From Micromonospora aurantiaca ATCC 27029 (GTDB taxonomy: Bacteria; Actinomycetota; Actinomycetes; Mycobacteriales; Micromonosporaceae), in the NCBI RefSeq assembly GCF_000145235.1, contig NC_014391.1, positions 496,001 through 560,000 on the forward strand: DNA of 64,000 nt, given 5' to 3'. The translations under genes were made by a program, and so were the position numbers. Of this stretch, positions 33,998 to 44,290 are shown piece after piece. The notes beneath the pieces were generated by a model. That model saw only the letters and a program-made list of their open reading frames with translations, ran no database searches and was not told the DNA's origin. Within the stretch, counting starts at the first letter, position 1, and each line of letters begins with the position of its first letter.

Positions 33998-35158
33998 ATG
34001 ACTCCTCTCGACCTGCTCGACATCGATGCGTCGCTCAGCGACGAGGAGCGGCAGATCCGCACCGTCGTGCGCCGGCTCGTGACCGACCGGGTACGCCCGC
34101 ACATCGCCGGATGGTACGAGGACGGCCAGGTTCCGGCCCGCGAACTGGCCCGCGAGTTCGGCAAACTCGGCCTGCTCGGCATGCACCTGACCGGCTACGG
34201 CTGCGCCGGCGCGTCAGCGGTCGCGTACGGGCTCGCCTGCCTGGAACTGGAGGCCGGCGACTCCGGCGTCCGCTCGCTGGTGTCGGTGCAGGGATCGCTC
34301 GCCATGTACGCCATCTGGCGCTACGGCAGCGAGGAGCAGAAGCAGCGCTGGCTGCCCGCCATGGCGGCCGGTGAGGCGATCGGCTGCTTCGGGCTCACCG
34401 AACCCGACCACGGCTCCGACCCCGCCTCGATGGCCACCCGCGCCCGCCGCGACGGCGACGACTGGATCCTCAACGGCAGCAAACTGTGGATCACCAACGC
34501 GCCGATCGCGGACGTGGGCGTGATCTGGGCGCGTACCGACGACGGGGTGCGCGGCTTCGCCGTACCCATGGACACGCCGGGGGTGACGGCGCGCGAGATC
34601 CGGCACAAGATGTCGCTGCGCGCGTCCCTGACCGGCGAGATCGCCCTCGACGACGTCCGGCTGCCGGCCGACGCGCGACTGCCCGAGGCGATCGGGCTCA
34701 AAGCGCCGCTGGGATGCTTGACCGAGGCCCGGCACGGCATCGTCTGGGGCGCGCTCGGCGCGGCCCGCGACTGCCTGGAGACCGCCCTGGAGTACGCGAC
34801 CACGCGCACCCAGTTCGGCCGCCCGCTCGCCGGTTTCCAGCTCACCCAGGCCAAGCTCGCCGACATGGCGGTGGAGTGGAACAAGGGCATGCTGCTCGCG
34901 CTGCACCTGGGCCGCCTCGCCGACGCGGGCACGCTGCGGCCCGACCAGGTGAGCGTGGGCAAGCTGAACAACGTCCGCGAGGCGCTCGCCATCGCCCGGC
35001 AGTGCCGCACGATCCTCGGCGCCAACGGCGTCTCGGGGGAGTACCCGGTGATGCGGCACGCCAACAACCTGGAGAGCGTGCTCACCTACGAGGGCACCTC
35101 CGAGATCCACCAGCTCGTCATCGGCCAGCGGCTCACCGGCCTGTCCGCGTTCGCCTGA
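33998..35158 (+). CDS. Acyl-CoA dehydrogenase, glutaryl-CoA dehydrogenase-like
   Basis: 386 residues. FAD-dependent acyl-CoA dehydrogenase signatures: GCFGLTEPDHGSDPASM, WILNGSKLWITNAP, RTQFGRPLAGFQLTQAKLADM, and the C-terminal TYEGTSEIHQLVIGQRLTG, in which Glu is the catalytic base. The Glu position and the ARHGIVWGALGAARDCLE stretch match the glutaryl-CoA branch, which oxidises and decarboxylates glutaryl-CoA in lysine or tryptophan breakdown. The exact substrate cannot be fixed. No electron-transfer flavoprotein genes are nearby. It appears monocistronic. Confidence 0.9.
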   Translation: MTPLDLLDIDASLSDEERQIRTVVRRLVTDRVRPHIAGWYEDGQVPARELAREFGKLGLLGMHLTGYGCAGASAVAYGLACLELEAGDSGVRSLVSVQGSLAMYAIWRYGSEEQKQRWLPAMAAGEAIGCFGLTEPDHGSDPASMATRARRDGDDWILNGSKLWITNAPIADVGVIWARTDDGVRGFAVPMDTPGVTAREIRHKMSLRASLTGEIALDDVRLPADARLPEAIGLKAPLGCLTEARHGIVWGALGAARDCLETALEYATTRTQFGRPLAGFQLTQAKLADMAVEWNKGMLLALHLGRLADAGTLRPDQVSVGKLNNVREALAIARQCRTILGANGVSGEYPVMRHANNLESVLTYEGTSEIHQLVIGQRLTGLSAFA

Positions 35159-35228
35159 CCTGCGGTTTCACCCGATCGGGGCGCTCGGCGAGCGACTGTC
35201 GCACGGTGGCCGTACCGTCATTGTCAGT

Positions 35229-35280
35229 CGATGTGTCGGCTGAGGATCGATGTGTCGGACGAGGAAGTGTCGGACGAGGA
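35229..35280 (+). repeat. Short degenerate tandem repeat upstream of DUF4230 gene
   Basis: Three units built on GATGTGTCGGACGAGGA: CGATGTGTCGGCTGAGGA (35229-35246), TCGATGTGTCGGACGAGGA (35247-35265) and AGTGTCGGACGAGGA (35266-35280). It ends 11 bp before the start codon and supplies GAGGA ribosome-like sites. It may be a duplication of the leader and ribosome site. Confidence 0.5.
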
Positions 35281-35291
35281 CGGTGAGGGCG

Positions 35292-36068
35292 ATGGCCCGC
35301 GACGGTGACATCAACGAGCCCACCCGGGAGTTCCCGGACTACCCCACCAGCGAGTCCCTTCGAGACCGGGCGGAGGGCTCGCCCGACCACGACCGCGAGT
35401 ACGCCCCCGGTGCCCCGGCGTCGGGCGGCGGCCCGGCGCGCGGCCTGCTCTGGGTGCTCGGCGCGGCGGCGCTGGCGGTCGTGGTGCTGCTCGGCGTGCA
35501 GGCCACCGGTCTGCTGCCCGACTTCCGCAACCCGTTCGCCAAGGAGCAGACCGACCGCAGCCAGCCGCCGCTGCTCAAGTCGATCCGTGACCTGAGCCGC
35601 TACGTCGCCGCCGAGGGCAACTTCCAGGTCGTGGTGGACGTGCAGAACGACAGGCGCAACGTGCCCGACTTCCTGCTCAACGAGCGCACGCTGTTCGTCG
35701 GGGCGGGCCGGGTCGAGGCGTACGTCGACTTCGGGAAGATCGCCGACGGTGCCGTGGTGGTCTCCGAGGACGGCAAGTCCGCCGAGATCAAGCTGCCCGC
35801 GCCGCAGCTCGGCGAGACCGATCTGGACATGGACAAGAGCTACGTGTTCGCCGAGCAGCGCGGCCTGATCAACCGGCTCAACGACCTGGTCGCGGGCGAC
35901 CCGAACCGGCAGCAGCAGGTCTACAAGCTCGCCGAGGACCGGATCACCGCTGCCGCCCGGGACAGCGGGCTCACCGCCCGGGCCCAGGAGAACACCCGCA
36001 AGATGCTCGAAGGGCTGCTGCGCTCCCTCGGGTACGAGAAGGTGACGGTCACGTACACCGCTCCCTGA
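35292..36068 (+). CDS. DUF4230 domain membrane-anchored protein
   Basis: 258 residues from ATG 35292. An acidic, disordered cytoplasmic N-terminus (about 1-55, TREFPDYPTSESLRDRAEG) is followed by one TM helix (LLWVLGAAALAVVVLLGVQA). A DUF4230 domain (about 95-258) follows: IRDLSRYVAAEGNFQVVVDVQ, LFVGAGRVEAYVDFGKI, and helical AEQRGLINRLNDLVAGD. The topology suggests an extracytoplasmic domain. The family's function is unknown. A strong terminator follows, then the convergent PspC gene. Confidence 0.85.
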   Translation: MARDGDINEPTREFPDYPTSESLRDRAEGSPDHDREYAPGAPASGGGPARGLLWVLGAAALAVVVLLGVQATGLLPDFRNPFAKEQTDRSQPPLLKSIRDLSRYVAAEGNFQVVVDVQNDRRNVPDFLLNERTLFVGAGRVEAYVDFGKIADGAVVVSEDGKSAEIKLPAPQLGETDLDMDKSYVFAEQRGLINRLNDLVAGDPNRQQQVYKLAEDRITAAARDSGLTARAQENTRKMLEGLLRSLGYEKVTVTYTAP

Positions 36069-36082
36069 CCGCTCTGACGCCG

Positions 36083-36115
36083 CGCGCCCGCCCCGATGGT
36101 TCCGGGGCGGGCGCG
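36083..36115 (+). terminator. GC-rich terminator between DUF4230 and PspC genes
   Basis: Perfect 13-bp arms CGCGCCCGCCCCG and CGGGGCGGGCGCG with a 7-nt loop, 14 bp after the DUF4230 stop. It sits between two convergent genes and may work in both directions. Confidence 0.85.
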
Positions 36116-36149
36116 TCGCGTGTGTGCCGGCGTCCCGGCTCGTGTCGCG

Positions 36150-36353
36150 TCAGCGGGTGGCGAGGTAGCGGTCCTCGTTCGGCATCAGGATCCACAGGAT
36201 CAGGTAGACGATCACCTGCGTGCCGGGCAGCAGCAGCGACAGCAGGAACAGCAGCCGGACCATGCCGGCCGACATGCCGAACCGCTGCCCCAGGCCGGCG
36301 CAGACACCGGCGATCATGCGCCCCTGGCGGGGCCGGACCAGTTTGCGACTCAT
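36150..36353 (-). CDS. PspC domain protein
   Basis: 67 residues. The PspC domain is complete: KLVRPRQGRMIAGVCAGLGQ and RFGMSAGMVRLLFLLSLLLP, then a TM segment with the closing VYLILWILMPNED. In phage-shock systems PspC is an inner-membrane sensor of envelope stress. Here it stands alone and has no PspA or LiaI-like neighbour, as is common in actinobacteria. The stop of the DUF4230 gene lies about 80 bp away on the opposite strand. Confidence 0.88.
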   Translation of the reverse strand: MSRKLVRPRQGRMIAGVCAGLGQRFGMSAGMVRLLFLLSLLLPGTQVIVYLILWILMPNEDRYLATR

Positions 36354-36567
36354 CGTCGTCTCCCACTTCTGCGGCGATCCGCCGCGCTGATTCCACGGTA
36401 GAAAGGGGTACGCGCCGCGCCCTCAGCCCCGAGGAGGATCGGCGACCCGGGCACCCGTAGGTGCTTACCCCGGCGCTTCCTCACCAACGCCCCCGCTCCT
36501 CGCCTCACCCTCGCGCCGCCCTCGCGCTGCCCCGTGCCGCCGTCGCGCCGCCCCGCGCAGCCCTCGC

Positions 36568-36634
36568 GATCTTGCAGTTGCGGCCCCCGTTGTGCCCGAT
36601 TCGCGCAGTTGTTCAGGGCCGCAACTGCAAGATC
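36568..36634. repeat. GATC-ended palindrome, 67-bp class, copy 2
   Basis: Opens GATCTTGCAGTTGCGGCCC and closes GGGCCGCAACTGCAAGATC; the 19-bp arms are fully complementary. Same length and orientation as 1816-1882, with the centre diverged. Confidence 0.85.
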
Positions 36635-36742
36635 GCGGGAGTGGTGGGGGTGGCGTCGGGCGGGAGCCCTGCTCGGCGAGGGGTGCTGCGTCGAGCGCTT
36701 TCCGCCTCGCGGGACTGGCGTTCCGCTGACTGGGGCAGTGGA

Positions 36743-36790
36743 GATCTTGGTAGGAAAGTGCCCCTATGGGGGCCATTCGGTACCAAGATC
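36743..36790. repeat. GATC-ended palindrome, 48-bp class, copy 1
   Basis: Opens GATCTTGGTAGGAAAGTGCC and closes GGCCATTCGGTACCAAGATC around a CCCCTATGGGGG core. The equal-length copy is at 58587-58634, about 21.8 kb away, and differs mostly in compensating or central positions. Confidence 0.85.
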
Positions 36791-36816
36791 TCCCCGGGGG
36801 CAGGCCACGGCGCGTC

Positions 36817-36884
36817 GATCTTGGAGTTGTGGCACCTCGCGAATGGCGTTAATCGGGCATCCTGGGCGCCATAACTCCAAGATC
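36817..36884. repeat. GATC-ended palindrome, 68-bp class, copy 2
   Basis: Opens GATCTTGGAGTTGTGGCACC and closes GGCGCCATAACTCCAAGATC. Its reverse complement aligns end to end with 1909-1976. Confidence 0.85.
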
Positions 36885-37183
36885 GACGGGGAGGGGCGGG
36901 GCGGGAGTCGGCGGCAGTAGCGCGAGGGCGGGCGGGGCGGGCGCGGGCCTGAGCGGGCGGGATGGAGCGGGTGGGCGACGGCGGGAGTGGAACGGGCAGG
37001 GGGCGGACGCGTGCGCCGGGGCGGGTATGTGGCGGAGTGGGGGCGGGTATTCACGGGGGCGAGGTAGGCTCGCCGGTCGGGCGCCCCCACCCCGGGCGCC
37101 GGCCGTCTACCCGCCCGGCGGGCGCGGCACCCACGCACCGGCTCGGATCCGCACAACGGGGACGACGGCGAGGAAAGCAGCAA

Positions 37184-38554
<1,371 letters not shown>

Positions 38555-38620
38555 CCTCGTTGGGGTGACCCCGGCCCGCACCCGGCCCGGGAGCGCGACT
38601 GACAAAGCGACCATGATGCG

Positions 38621-39448
38621 GTGACGTCAGGCGTCGCGGCGCTCTGGTCCGCCCGCACCTCGCTGCGCATCCTGGTCCGCCGGGATCTCGCGGTGAAGTA
38701 CCAGCAGTCGGTGCTGGGCTACTTCTGGTCGCTGATCGAGCCGCTCGGCATGGGCCTGATCTACTGGTTCGTCTTCGGCGTGCTCTATTCCGGCGCGACC
38801 CGGCGGCACCTCGGCGAGGCGGCCGGGTCGTACCCGCTGTTCCTGATCACCGGGATCTTCGCCTGGATGTGGGCGAGTTCGGCGCTGACCGAGGCCGCGA
38901 ACGCGCTCACCGGGCAGTCCCGGCTGATCACCACGATGAACCTGCCCCGGCCGATCTTCCCGATCGGGCGGGTCGCCGGACGGTTCGCCGAGTACCTGGC
39001 CGGGTTGCCGATCCTGGCCGCCGTCGCGGCGATCTACGCGAGCCAGGGGAAGATCCGCCCCGGCTGGAGCCTGCTCGCCCTGCCGCTGGCGGTGGCGGTG
39101 CAGTTCGTGCTGCTGGTGGGCCTGGCGCTGCTGCTGTCGGCGGGCAACGTGCTGATGCGCGACATCGAACGCACGATGCGGCTGGTCATCCGGCTGCTGT
39201 TCTACGCGACGCCGATCATCTACCCGCTCGACCTGGTGCGGGAATCGGGCATGCCCGCCTGGCTCAAGATCGGGTACGAGCTGAACCCGCTGGTCGGGAT
39301 CTTCCAGCTGCACCACGCGGTCTGGTATCCGGACGAGTTCCCTGATGCCCGGCTGCTCACCATCACGGTGACCGGCAGTGTGCTGGTGCTGGCGCTCGGC
39401 TGGTGGGCGTTCCACCGCCTCGAACCGGCAGTGCTGAAGGAACTCTGA
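38621..39448 (+). CDS. ABC-2 polysaccharide/teichoic-acid export permease (TagG-like)
   Basis: 275 residues from GTG. A cytoplasmic N-terminal amphipathic region (SLRILVRRDLAVKYQQSVLG) is followed by six hydrophobic helices, with the conserved FLITGIFAWMW and LFYATPIIYPLDLV. This is the ABC2_membrane family that exports lipid-linked polysaccharides and wall teichoic acids. It is the first gene of a tightly packed cluster; the ATPase starts right after its stop (TGA-ATG). Together they would flip a polymer outward. Confidence 0.9.
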   Translation: MTSGVAALWSARTSLRILVRRDLAVKYQQSVLGYFWSLIEPLGMGLIYWFVFGVLYSGATRRHLGEAAGSYPLFLITGIFAWMWASSALTEAANALTGQSRLITTMNLPRPIFPIGRVAGRFAEYLAGLPILAAVAAIYASQGKIRPGWSLLALPLAVAVQFVLLVGLALLLSAGNVLMRDIERTMRLVIRLLFYATPIIYPLDLVRESGMPAWLKIGYELNPLVGIFQLHHAVWYPDEFPDARLLTITVTGSVLVLALGWWAFHRLEPAVLKEL

Positions 39449-40192
39449 ATGGCCCCGATCATCGAGGCGGACGGGCTCGGCATCCGGTTCGTCCGCAACC
39501 GGCGCCGTCAGCTACGGCTGCGGGAGCTGATCGTGCACCGGGGCGCCCGCGACCCGGACGCGGGCCGGTTCTGGCCGCTGCGTGACCTGTCGTTCCGGGT
39601 CGAGCCGGGCGAGACGGTGGGCGTGGTGGGCCGCAACGGCACCGGCAAGAGCACACTGCTGCGGCTGATCGCCGGCGTGCTCATCCCGGACGAGGGCTCG
39701 ATCCGCGTGCACGGCCGGGTGGCGCCGCTGCTCGAACTGTCCGCCGGGTTCTCCGGCGACCTGACCGGCCGGGAGAACCTCTACCTGGTGGGCGGGCTGC
39801 ACGGGCTGTCGTCGGCGTACCTGCGGGAGCACTTCGACGAGATCGTCTCGTTCGCCGGTGAGCAGGTGGAACGCGCCATCGACACGTCGGTGCGGCACTA
39901 CTCGTCGGGGATGAAGGTGCGGCTGGGGTTCGCGGTGATCGCGCACCTGCCGCACCCGGTGCTGCTTGTGGACGAGGTGACAGCGGTCGGGGACGCGGAG
40001 TTCCGCGCGAAGTGCTATGCGACCATCGAGCGACTTCTCGCGGAAGGGCGCACGCTGGTGCTGGTGTCACACAACGACAAGGACCTCACCCGGTTCTGCC
40101 GTCGGGGGCTCTACCTCGACGCCGGACGGCTGATCGTCGACGGGACGATTGACGAGGCGCTGGCCGCCTACGCCGACGCGGCGAAGCGGTGA
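39449..40192 (+). CDS. ABC ATPase for polysaccharide/teichoic-acid export (TagH-like)
   Basis: 247 residues. Walker A is GRNGTGKST, the signature is YSSGMKVRLGF, and Walker B is VLLVDEVTAVGD. The short, diverged signature and the FxxLxxxSxGFSGDLTGREN region (here PLLELSAGFSGDLTGRENL) are characteristic of polysaccharide exporters of the TagH/RfbE class. It powers the adjacent permease. No carbohydrate-binding C-terminal extension is present. It overlaps the next gene by GTGA. Confidence 0.92.
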   Translation: MAPIIEADGLGIRFVRNRRRQLRLRELIVHRGARDPDAGRFWPLRDLSFRVEPGETVGVVGRNGTGKSTLLRLIAGVLIPDEGSIRVHGRVAPLLELSAGFSGDLTGRENLYLVGGLHGLSSAYLREHFDEIVSFAGEQVERAIDTSVRHYSSGMKVRLGFAVIAHLPHPVLLVDEVTAVGDAEFRAKCYATIERLLAEGRTLVLVSHNDKDLTRFCRRGLYLDAGRLIVDGTIDEALAAYADAAKR

Positions 40193-42090
40193 CGCTCGCG
40201 ATCGTGCTCGCCGCCGACCCGGCGGCGGGCCACCTCACCGAACGCCTGGCCGCGCAGTGGCGGCGGGCCGGGGCGGACGACGTTCGCATCGCCGCCGACC
40301 TGACCGAGCTGGCCGATCTGGTGGCCGCCGCGTCCGGCCCGGTGCTGGTCAGCGGCGCTGACCTGGTGGCGCACACCGCCGTACTCAAGCATCTCGCGAC
40401 CAGCCCGGTGGGGCCGACGGTGGCGCTGGTGCTCACCGATCCGCCCGCTCCTGGGCAGGCCACCGTGCGTGAGGAGCGTGGGCAGGTGGTCGAGGTCGGC
40501 GCCGCCGAGGCGAGCGGCGTGTTCGGCGGCGCGCTGCGGGTGGGCGCGGCGGACCTGCCGGCGCTCGCCGAGGCCGCCCGCCGCGCCGCGGGCGGCGGGC
40601 CGCTGGGCGCGGTGGACCGGCTCGTGGCCGACCTCGCCGCCGGGGGCACACTGATCTTCGCCCATCGGGTACGTCTGCTCGTGGCGCACCGGGTCGGCGA
40701 CGAGGCGCAGCGGGTGGCGGCCGAGTCGGCGGTGGCCGCCGTCGACGAGGACCGCGCCGAGTTGAAGCTGTCGGTGAAGGAGCGGGACGACTTCTTCACC
40801 ACGTTCTTCGTCAGCACCTGGTCCCCGTACGTCACGAAGGCGGCGGCCCGGATCGGGATCGGCCCGACCGGGGTCACCATGGTCTCGGTGGCGTTCGCGG
40901 TGGCCGCGGCGGTGCTGTTCGGCGCCGGTGGACGGCCCGCGCTGGTGGCCGGCGCGGTCCTGCTCTACCTGGGTTTCGTGCTCGACTGCGTGGACGGGCA
41001 GCTCGCCCGCTACACCCGGCACTTCAGCGCCTGGGGCGGCTGGCTGGACACGATGGCCGACCGGTTCAAGGAGTACGTGGTCTACGCCGGTCTCGGCTTC
41101 GGCGCCACGCACGCCGGGTTCCGGTACGGCTGGGCGCTGGCGCTCGCCGCGATGACGTTGCAGACAGTGCGGCACATGACGGACACGTGGTACGGCGCGC
41201 TGCACGACGAGGCGGCCCGGCGGCCGAAGGTGGTGAGCGCCGACGCGGGCGGCATCGGCGGGAAGCTGAACGCCGCGTCGACGCGGGTGCAGGCGGACAC
41301 GGGCTCGGTGTCGTACTGGCTGAAGCGCACAGTGGTGTTCCCGATCGGTGAGCGGTGGGCGCTGATCGCGATCGCCGCCGCGCTGTTCGGGCCGCTGGTG
41401 GCGCTGGTCGCGGTGCTGGTCTGGGGGACGCTGGCGTTCGCGTACACCGGGGGGTTGCGGACCTTGCGGGCGCGGTGGATGCGGGTGCCGGTGCTGACCA
41501 CTGTGGACGCGGGTCTGCACCGTGACGACGGCCTGCTGGTGCGGACGCTGCCGACCGCGCGACGGCCGCTGCTGCTGGCGGTGCTCGGCGCGCTCGGCGC
41601 GGCGGGGACGCTGGTGTGGGCGCTGCTGGCGGTGCACGGCGGCGGGGACCTGCCGGTCTTCGTGCCGGTGCTCGCGCTGGTGCTGCTGCTGGGGGCCGCG
41701 CAGGCGTCGCGGGCGCCGCACGACGGGTCGCTGGACTGGCTGGTGCCGGCCGCGTTGCGGGCCGCCGAGTACCTGTTCGCCATCGCGGTCGGGGTGGCGG
41801 GCCGGGCCCCGGCCTGGCTGATCTTCGGGTACGTCCTGGTGCTCACGCTGCTGCACTACGACCTGACCGCGCGGCTGGAGAAGCGGCAGTCGGCGCCGCC
41901 GCTGCACGCGGCCACGCTGGGCTGGCCGGGGCGTTCGCTGCTGCTGGCAATCGGGCTGATCGCCGGATATGCGAGTATCGCTCTAGCTACAATCGGTGCG
42001 TACCTTCTCGTGGTTTTTGTCGCGAGCGTGGTCCTCGCCTGGGTGGTCCTGCCGGCCCGCGCCCGTGGGGGTGTGCGCTCGCCGGGCTGA
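40189..42090 (+). CDS. DUF5941 / CDP-alcohol phosphatidyltransferase fusion membrane protein
   Basis: 633 residues from GTG. Residues about 1-150 form a nucleotidyltransferase-like Rossmann region (TLAIVLAADPAAGHLTERL) lacking the canonical GGxGxR loop. Residues about 190-340 contain the full CDP-alcohol phosphotransferase motif DG-x2-AR-x8-G-x3-D-x3-D in DCVDGQLARYTRHFSAWGGW and LDTMADRFKE. The rest (to 633) is mostly membrane helices, matching DUF5941. It should transfer a phosphoalcohol from a CDP-alcohol to a lipid or polyol at the membrane. It sits between the export ABC genes and the polymerase, and probably makes a lipid-linked starter. The donor is unknown. Confidence 0.88.
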   Translation: MTLAIVLAADPAAGHLTERLAAQWRRAGADDVRIAADLTELADLVAAASGPVLVSGADLVAHTAVLKHLATSPVGPTVALVLTDPPAPGQATVREERGQVVEVGAAEASGVFGGALRVGAADLPALAEAARRAAGGGPLGAVDRLVADLAAGGTLIFAHRVRLLVAHRVGDEAQRVAAESAVAAVDEDRAELKLSVKERDDFFTTFFVSTWSPYVTKAAARIGIGPTGVTMVSVAFAVAAAVLFGAGGRPALVAGAVLLYLGFVLDCVDGQLARYTRHFSAWGGWLDTMADRFKEYVVYAGLGFGATHAGFRYGWALALAAMTLQTVRHMTDTWYGALHDEAARRPKVVSADAGGIGGKLNAASTRVQADTGSVSYWLKRTVVFPIGERWALIAIAAALFGPLVALVAVLVWGTLAFAYTGGLRTLRARWMRVPVLTTVDAGLHRDDGLLVRTLPTARRPLLLAVLGALGAAGTLVWALLAVHGGGDLPVFVPVLALVLLLGAAQASRAPHDGSLDWLVPAALRAAEYLFAIAVGVAGRAPAWLIFGYVLVLTLLHYDLTARLEKRQSAPPLHAATLGWPGRSLLLAIGLIAGYASIALATIGAYLLVVFVASVVLAWVVLPARARGGVRSPG

Positions 42091-42106
42091 CGGAGGGCGG
42101 GCCGGG

Positions 42107-44290
42107 GTGACCTTGATCAGCTTCGTCGTGCCGGCCTTCAAGGTGCAGGGCTACCTGCGGGAATGTCTCGACTCGATCCTCGGCCAGCCGTTCGGCGACA
42201 TCGAGGTGATCGGTGTCGACGACGCCTCGCCGGACGACAGCGGCGAGATCCTGGCCGAGTACGCGCTGCGCGACCCCCGGGTCCGCCCGGTACGCCTCGC
42301 CGAGAACGTCGGGCTCGGTCCGGCCCGCAACATCGGGCTGGACCGGGCCGTCGGCGAGTACGTGTGGTTCGTCGACGGGGACGACTGGCTGGTGCCCGGC
42401 TGCCTGCCGCACGTCGCGGACCGGCTCCGCGACACCGCGCCGGACGTGCTGATCGTCGATCACGTCCGGGCGCACTGGAACAACATCGGCACCCGCAGCG
42501 CGATGCGTGACGTGTTCCCCGACCCGCCCGGCGCGACGACGTTCACGCTGCGGGACCGGCCGGAGACGCTGAAGCTGCTGCACACCGCGTGGAACCGGGT
42601 GGTGCGCCGGGAGTTCCTGCTCGAACGCGGGCTGCGTTTCGAGCCGGGCTGGTACGAGGACGTCTCGTTCAGCTATCCGGCGCTGATGGCGGCCGGGCGG
42701 ATCGGCGTACTCGACCGGATCTGCCTGAACTACCGGCAGCGCCGCACCGGCGCGATCACGAAGACCCGGGGGGACCGGCACTTCGAGGTCTTCGCCCAGT
42801 GGCACCGCGTGTTCGGGCTGATGGACCGCTGGCACGTGACCGGGCTGCGACCGGCCGTCTTCGAGCGGATGATCTGGCACTACCTCACGGTGCTCGGCAA
42901 CGGCGCCCGGATCGCGCCCGAGCTGCGGGCACCGTTCTTCGCCCAGATGCACGCCGACTACGTGCGGTTCCTGCCGCCCGAGGGCTACCCGGTCCCGCCC
43001 GGCCCGGAAGGGCTCAAGCACCGGCTGGTGGCGGCCGGGCGCTGGCGGACGTTCAGCGCGTTGCGCGAGGCGCACCAGGCGGGGGAGACGGCCCGGCGTA
43101 CCGCGCGGCGGGCGCGGCGGCGAGTGACGCCGGTGGTGCGGCGTACCGCCCGGCGGGCCCGTGACCTGGCACTGGGCGAGTACTACCGGGCCGAGCTGCA
43201 CCGGCCGATCGACCCGACGCTCGCGGTGTACGCGGCCTACTGGTACCGGGGCTACTCGTGCAACCCGGCGGCGATCTACGAGGCGGCCCGACGGCTCGCG
43301 CCGCAGGTGCGCGGCGTGTGGATCGTCCGCCGCGACCGGGTGGCCACGTTGCCGCCGGGCGTCGAGTACGTGGTGGCCGGCAGCCGCGAGTACCACCGCG
43401 TGCTGGCCCGCGCCCGCTGGCTCGTCAACAACGTCAACTTCCCGGACTTCGTCCGCAAGCGCCCCGGCTCGGTGCACGTGCAGACCCACCACGGCACGCC
43501 CGTGAAGGTGATGGGCCTGGACCAGCAGCGCTACCCGGTGGGCGCGATGGGGATGAACTTCGCCGGCCTGCTGCGCCGCGTCGACCGCTGGGACTACAGC
43601 ATCACCTCGAACAGCTTCTCCACCCAGATGTGGGAGCGGGCGTACCCGGCGGACTACACCACGCTGGAGGTCGGCTACCCACGAAACGACCGGCTGGCGC
43701 TGGCCACCGCCGAGGACCGCGGCCAGGTCCGCGCCGCGCTGGGCATCGCACCCGACGAGTACGTGGTGCTCTACGCGCCGACGCACCGGGAGCACCTGCC
43801 CGGGTGGCGGCCGCCGTTCGACCCGGACCGGATGCTCGACGTGCTCGGGCCCCGGGGCCGGCTGCTGATGCGCAGCCACTACTTCCACGACCGGGAGCGG
43901 CACCCCCGGGGACCGGCCGCGGACGGCGTGCTGGACGTGAGCGCGTACGACCGGGTGGAGGACCTCTACCTGGCGGCGGACGTGCTGGTCACCGACTATT
44001 CCTCGGCGATGTTCGACTACGCGGTGCTGGACCGGCCGATAGTGGTCTACGCGCCGGACTGGGACGCCTACCGGGTCGCCCGGGGCGTCTACTTCGACCT
44101 CCTGGCCGAGCCGCCGGGGCCCGTCGCGCTGGACTTCCCCGGCCTGCTCGACGTGTTCCGTTCCGGCGCGGTCGACGACGAGGCGGCCGAGCGGGCCCGG
44201 ACGGCGTTCCGGTCGCGGTTCTGCGCGCTCGACGACGGGCACGCCGCCGAGCGCGTGGTGCGCCGCGTGTTCCTCGGCGAAACGCCGTAA
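42107..44290 (+). CDS. Glycosyltransferase 2 / CDP-glycerol:poly(glycerophosphate) transferase fusion (TagF-like)
   Basis: 727 residues from GTG 42107, with GGAGG 10 nt upstream. The N-terminal GT2 domain (about 1-300) has ISFVVPAFKVQGYLREC, VIGVDDASPDDSG and the DxD-type WFVDGDDW. The C-terminal half (about 390-725) is a Glyphos_transf domain: QTHHGTPVKVMGLD, YPRNDRLALA, LYAPTHREHLPGW, and VTDYSSAMFDYAVLDRP with the catalytic-type DYSSAMFD. This two-domain arrangement could build a sugar-alternating glycerol- or polyol-phosphate polymer. It closes the four-gene cluster. Confidence 0.9.
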   Translation: MTLISFVVPAFKVQGYLRECLDSILGQPFGDIEVIGVDDASPDDSGEILAEYALRDPRVRPVRLAENVGLGPARNIGLDRAVGEYVWFVDGDDWLVPGCLPHVADRLRDTAPDVLIVDHVRAHWNNIGTRSAMRDVFPDPPGATTFTLRDRPETLKLLHTAWNRVVRREFLLERGLRFEPGWYEDVSFSYPALMAAGRIGVLDRICLNYRQRRTGAITKTRGDRHFEVFAQWHRVFGLMDRWHVTGLRPAVFERMIWHYLTVLGNGARIAPELRAPFFAQMHADYVRFLPPEGYPVPPGPEGLKHRLVAAGRWRTFSALREAHQAGETARRTARRARRRVTPVVRRTARRARDLALGEYYRAELHRPIDPTLAVYAAYWYRGYSCNPAAIYEAARRLAPQVRGVWIVRRDRVATLPPGVEYVVAGSREYHRVLARARWLVNNVNFPDFVRKRPGSVHVQTHHGTPVKVMGLDQQRYPVGAMGMNFAGLLRRVDRWDYSITSNSFSTQMWERAYPADYTTLEVGYPRNDRLALATAEDRGQVRAALGIAPDEYVVLYAPTHREHLPGWRPPFDPDRMLDVLGPRGRLLMRSHYFHDRERHPRGPAADGVLDVSAYDRVEDLYLAADVLVTDYSSAMFDYAVLDRPIVVYAPDWDAYRVARGVYFDLLAEPPGPVALDFPGLLDVFRSGAVDDEAAERARTAFRSRFCALDDGHAAERVVRRVFLGETP

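Larger units (their letters stand above)
36354..37183. other. 830-bp gene-less island with three palindromic repeats
   Basis: The region between PspC and sdaA has no convincing gene. It contains repeats at 36568-36634, 36743-36790 and 36817-36884. The last 150 bp before sdaA is GC-rich leader with a possible -10 TAGGCT (37065-37070) and an inverted repeat GGCGCCCCC/GGGCGCC-like around 37080-37110. Short frames through the repeats vary with the palindromes and are not credible proteins. Confidence 0.6.

Noticed and set aside
37021..37183. Glycine or serine riboswitch before sdaA
   Set aside because: The GC-rich leader lacks the conserved cores of the glycine aptamer, and no known serine riboswitch exists to match.
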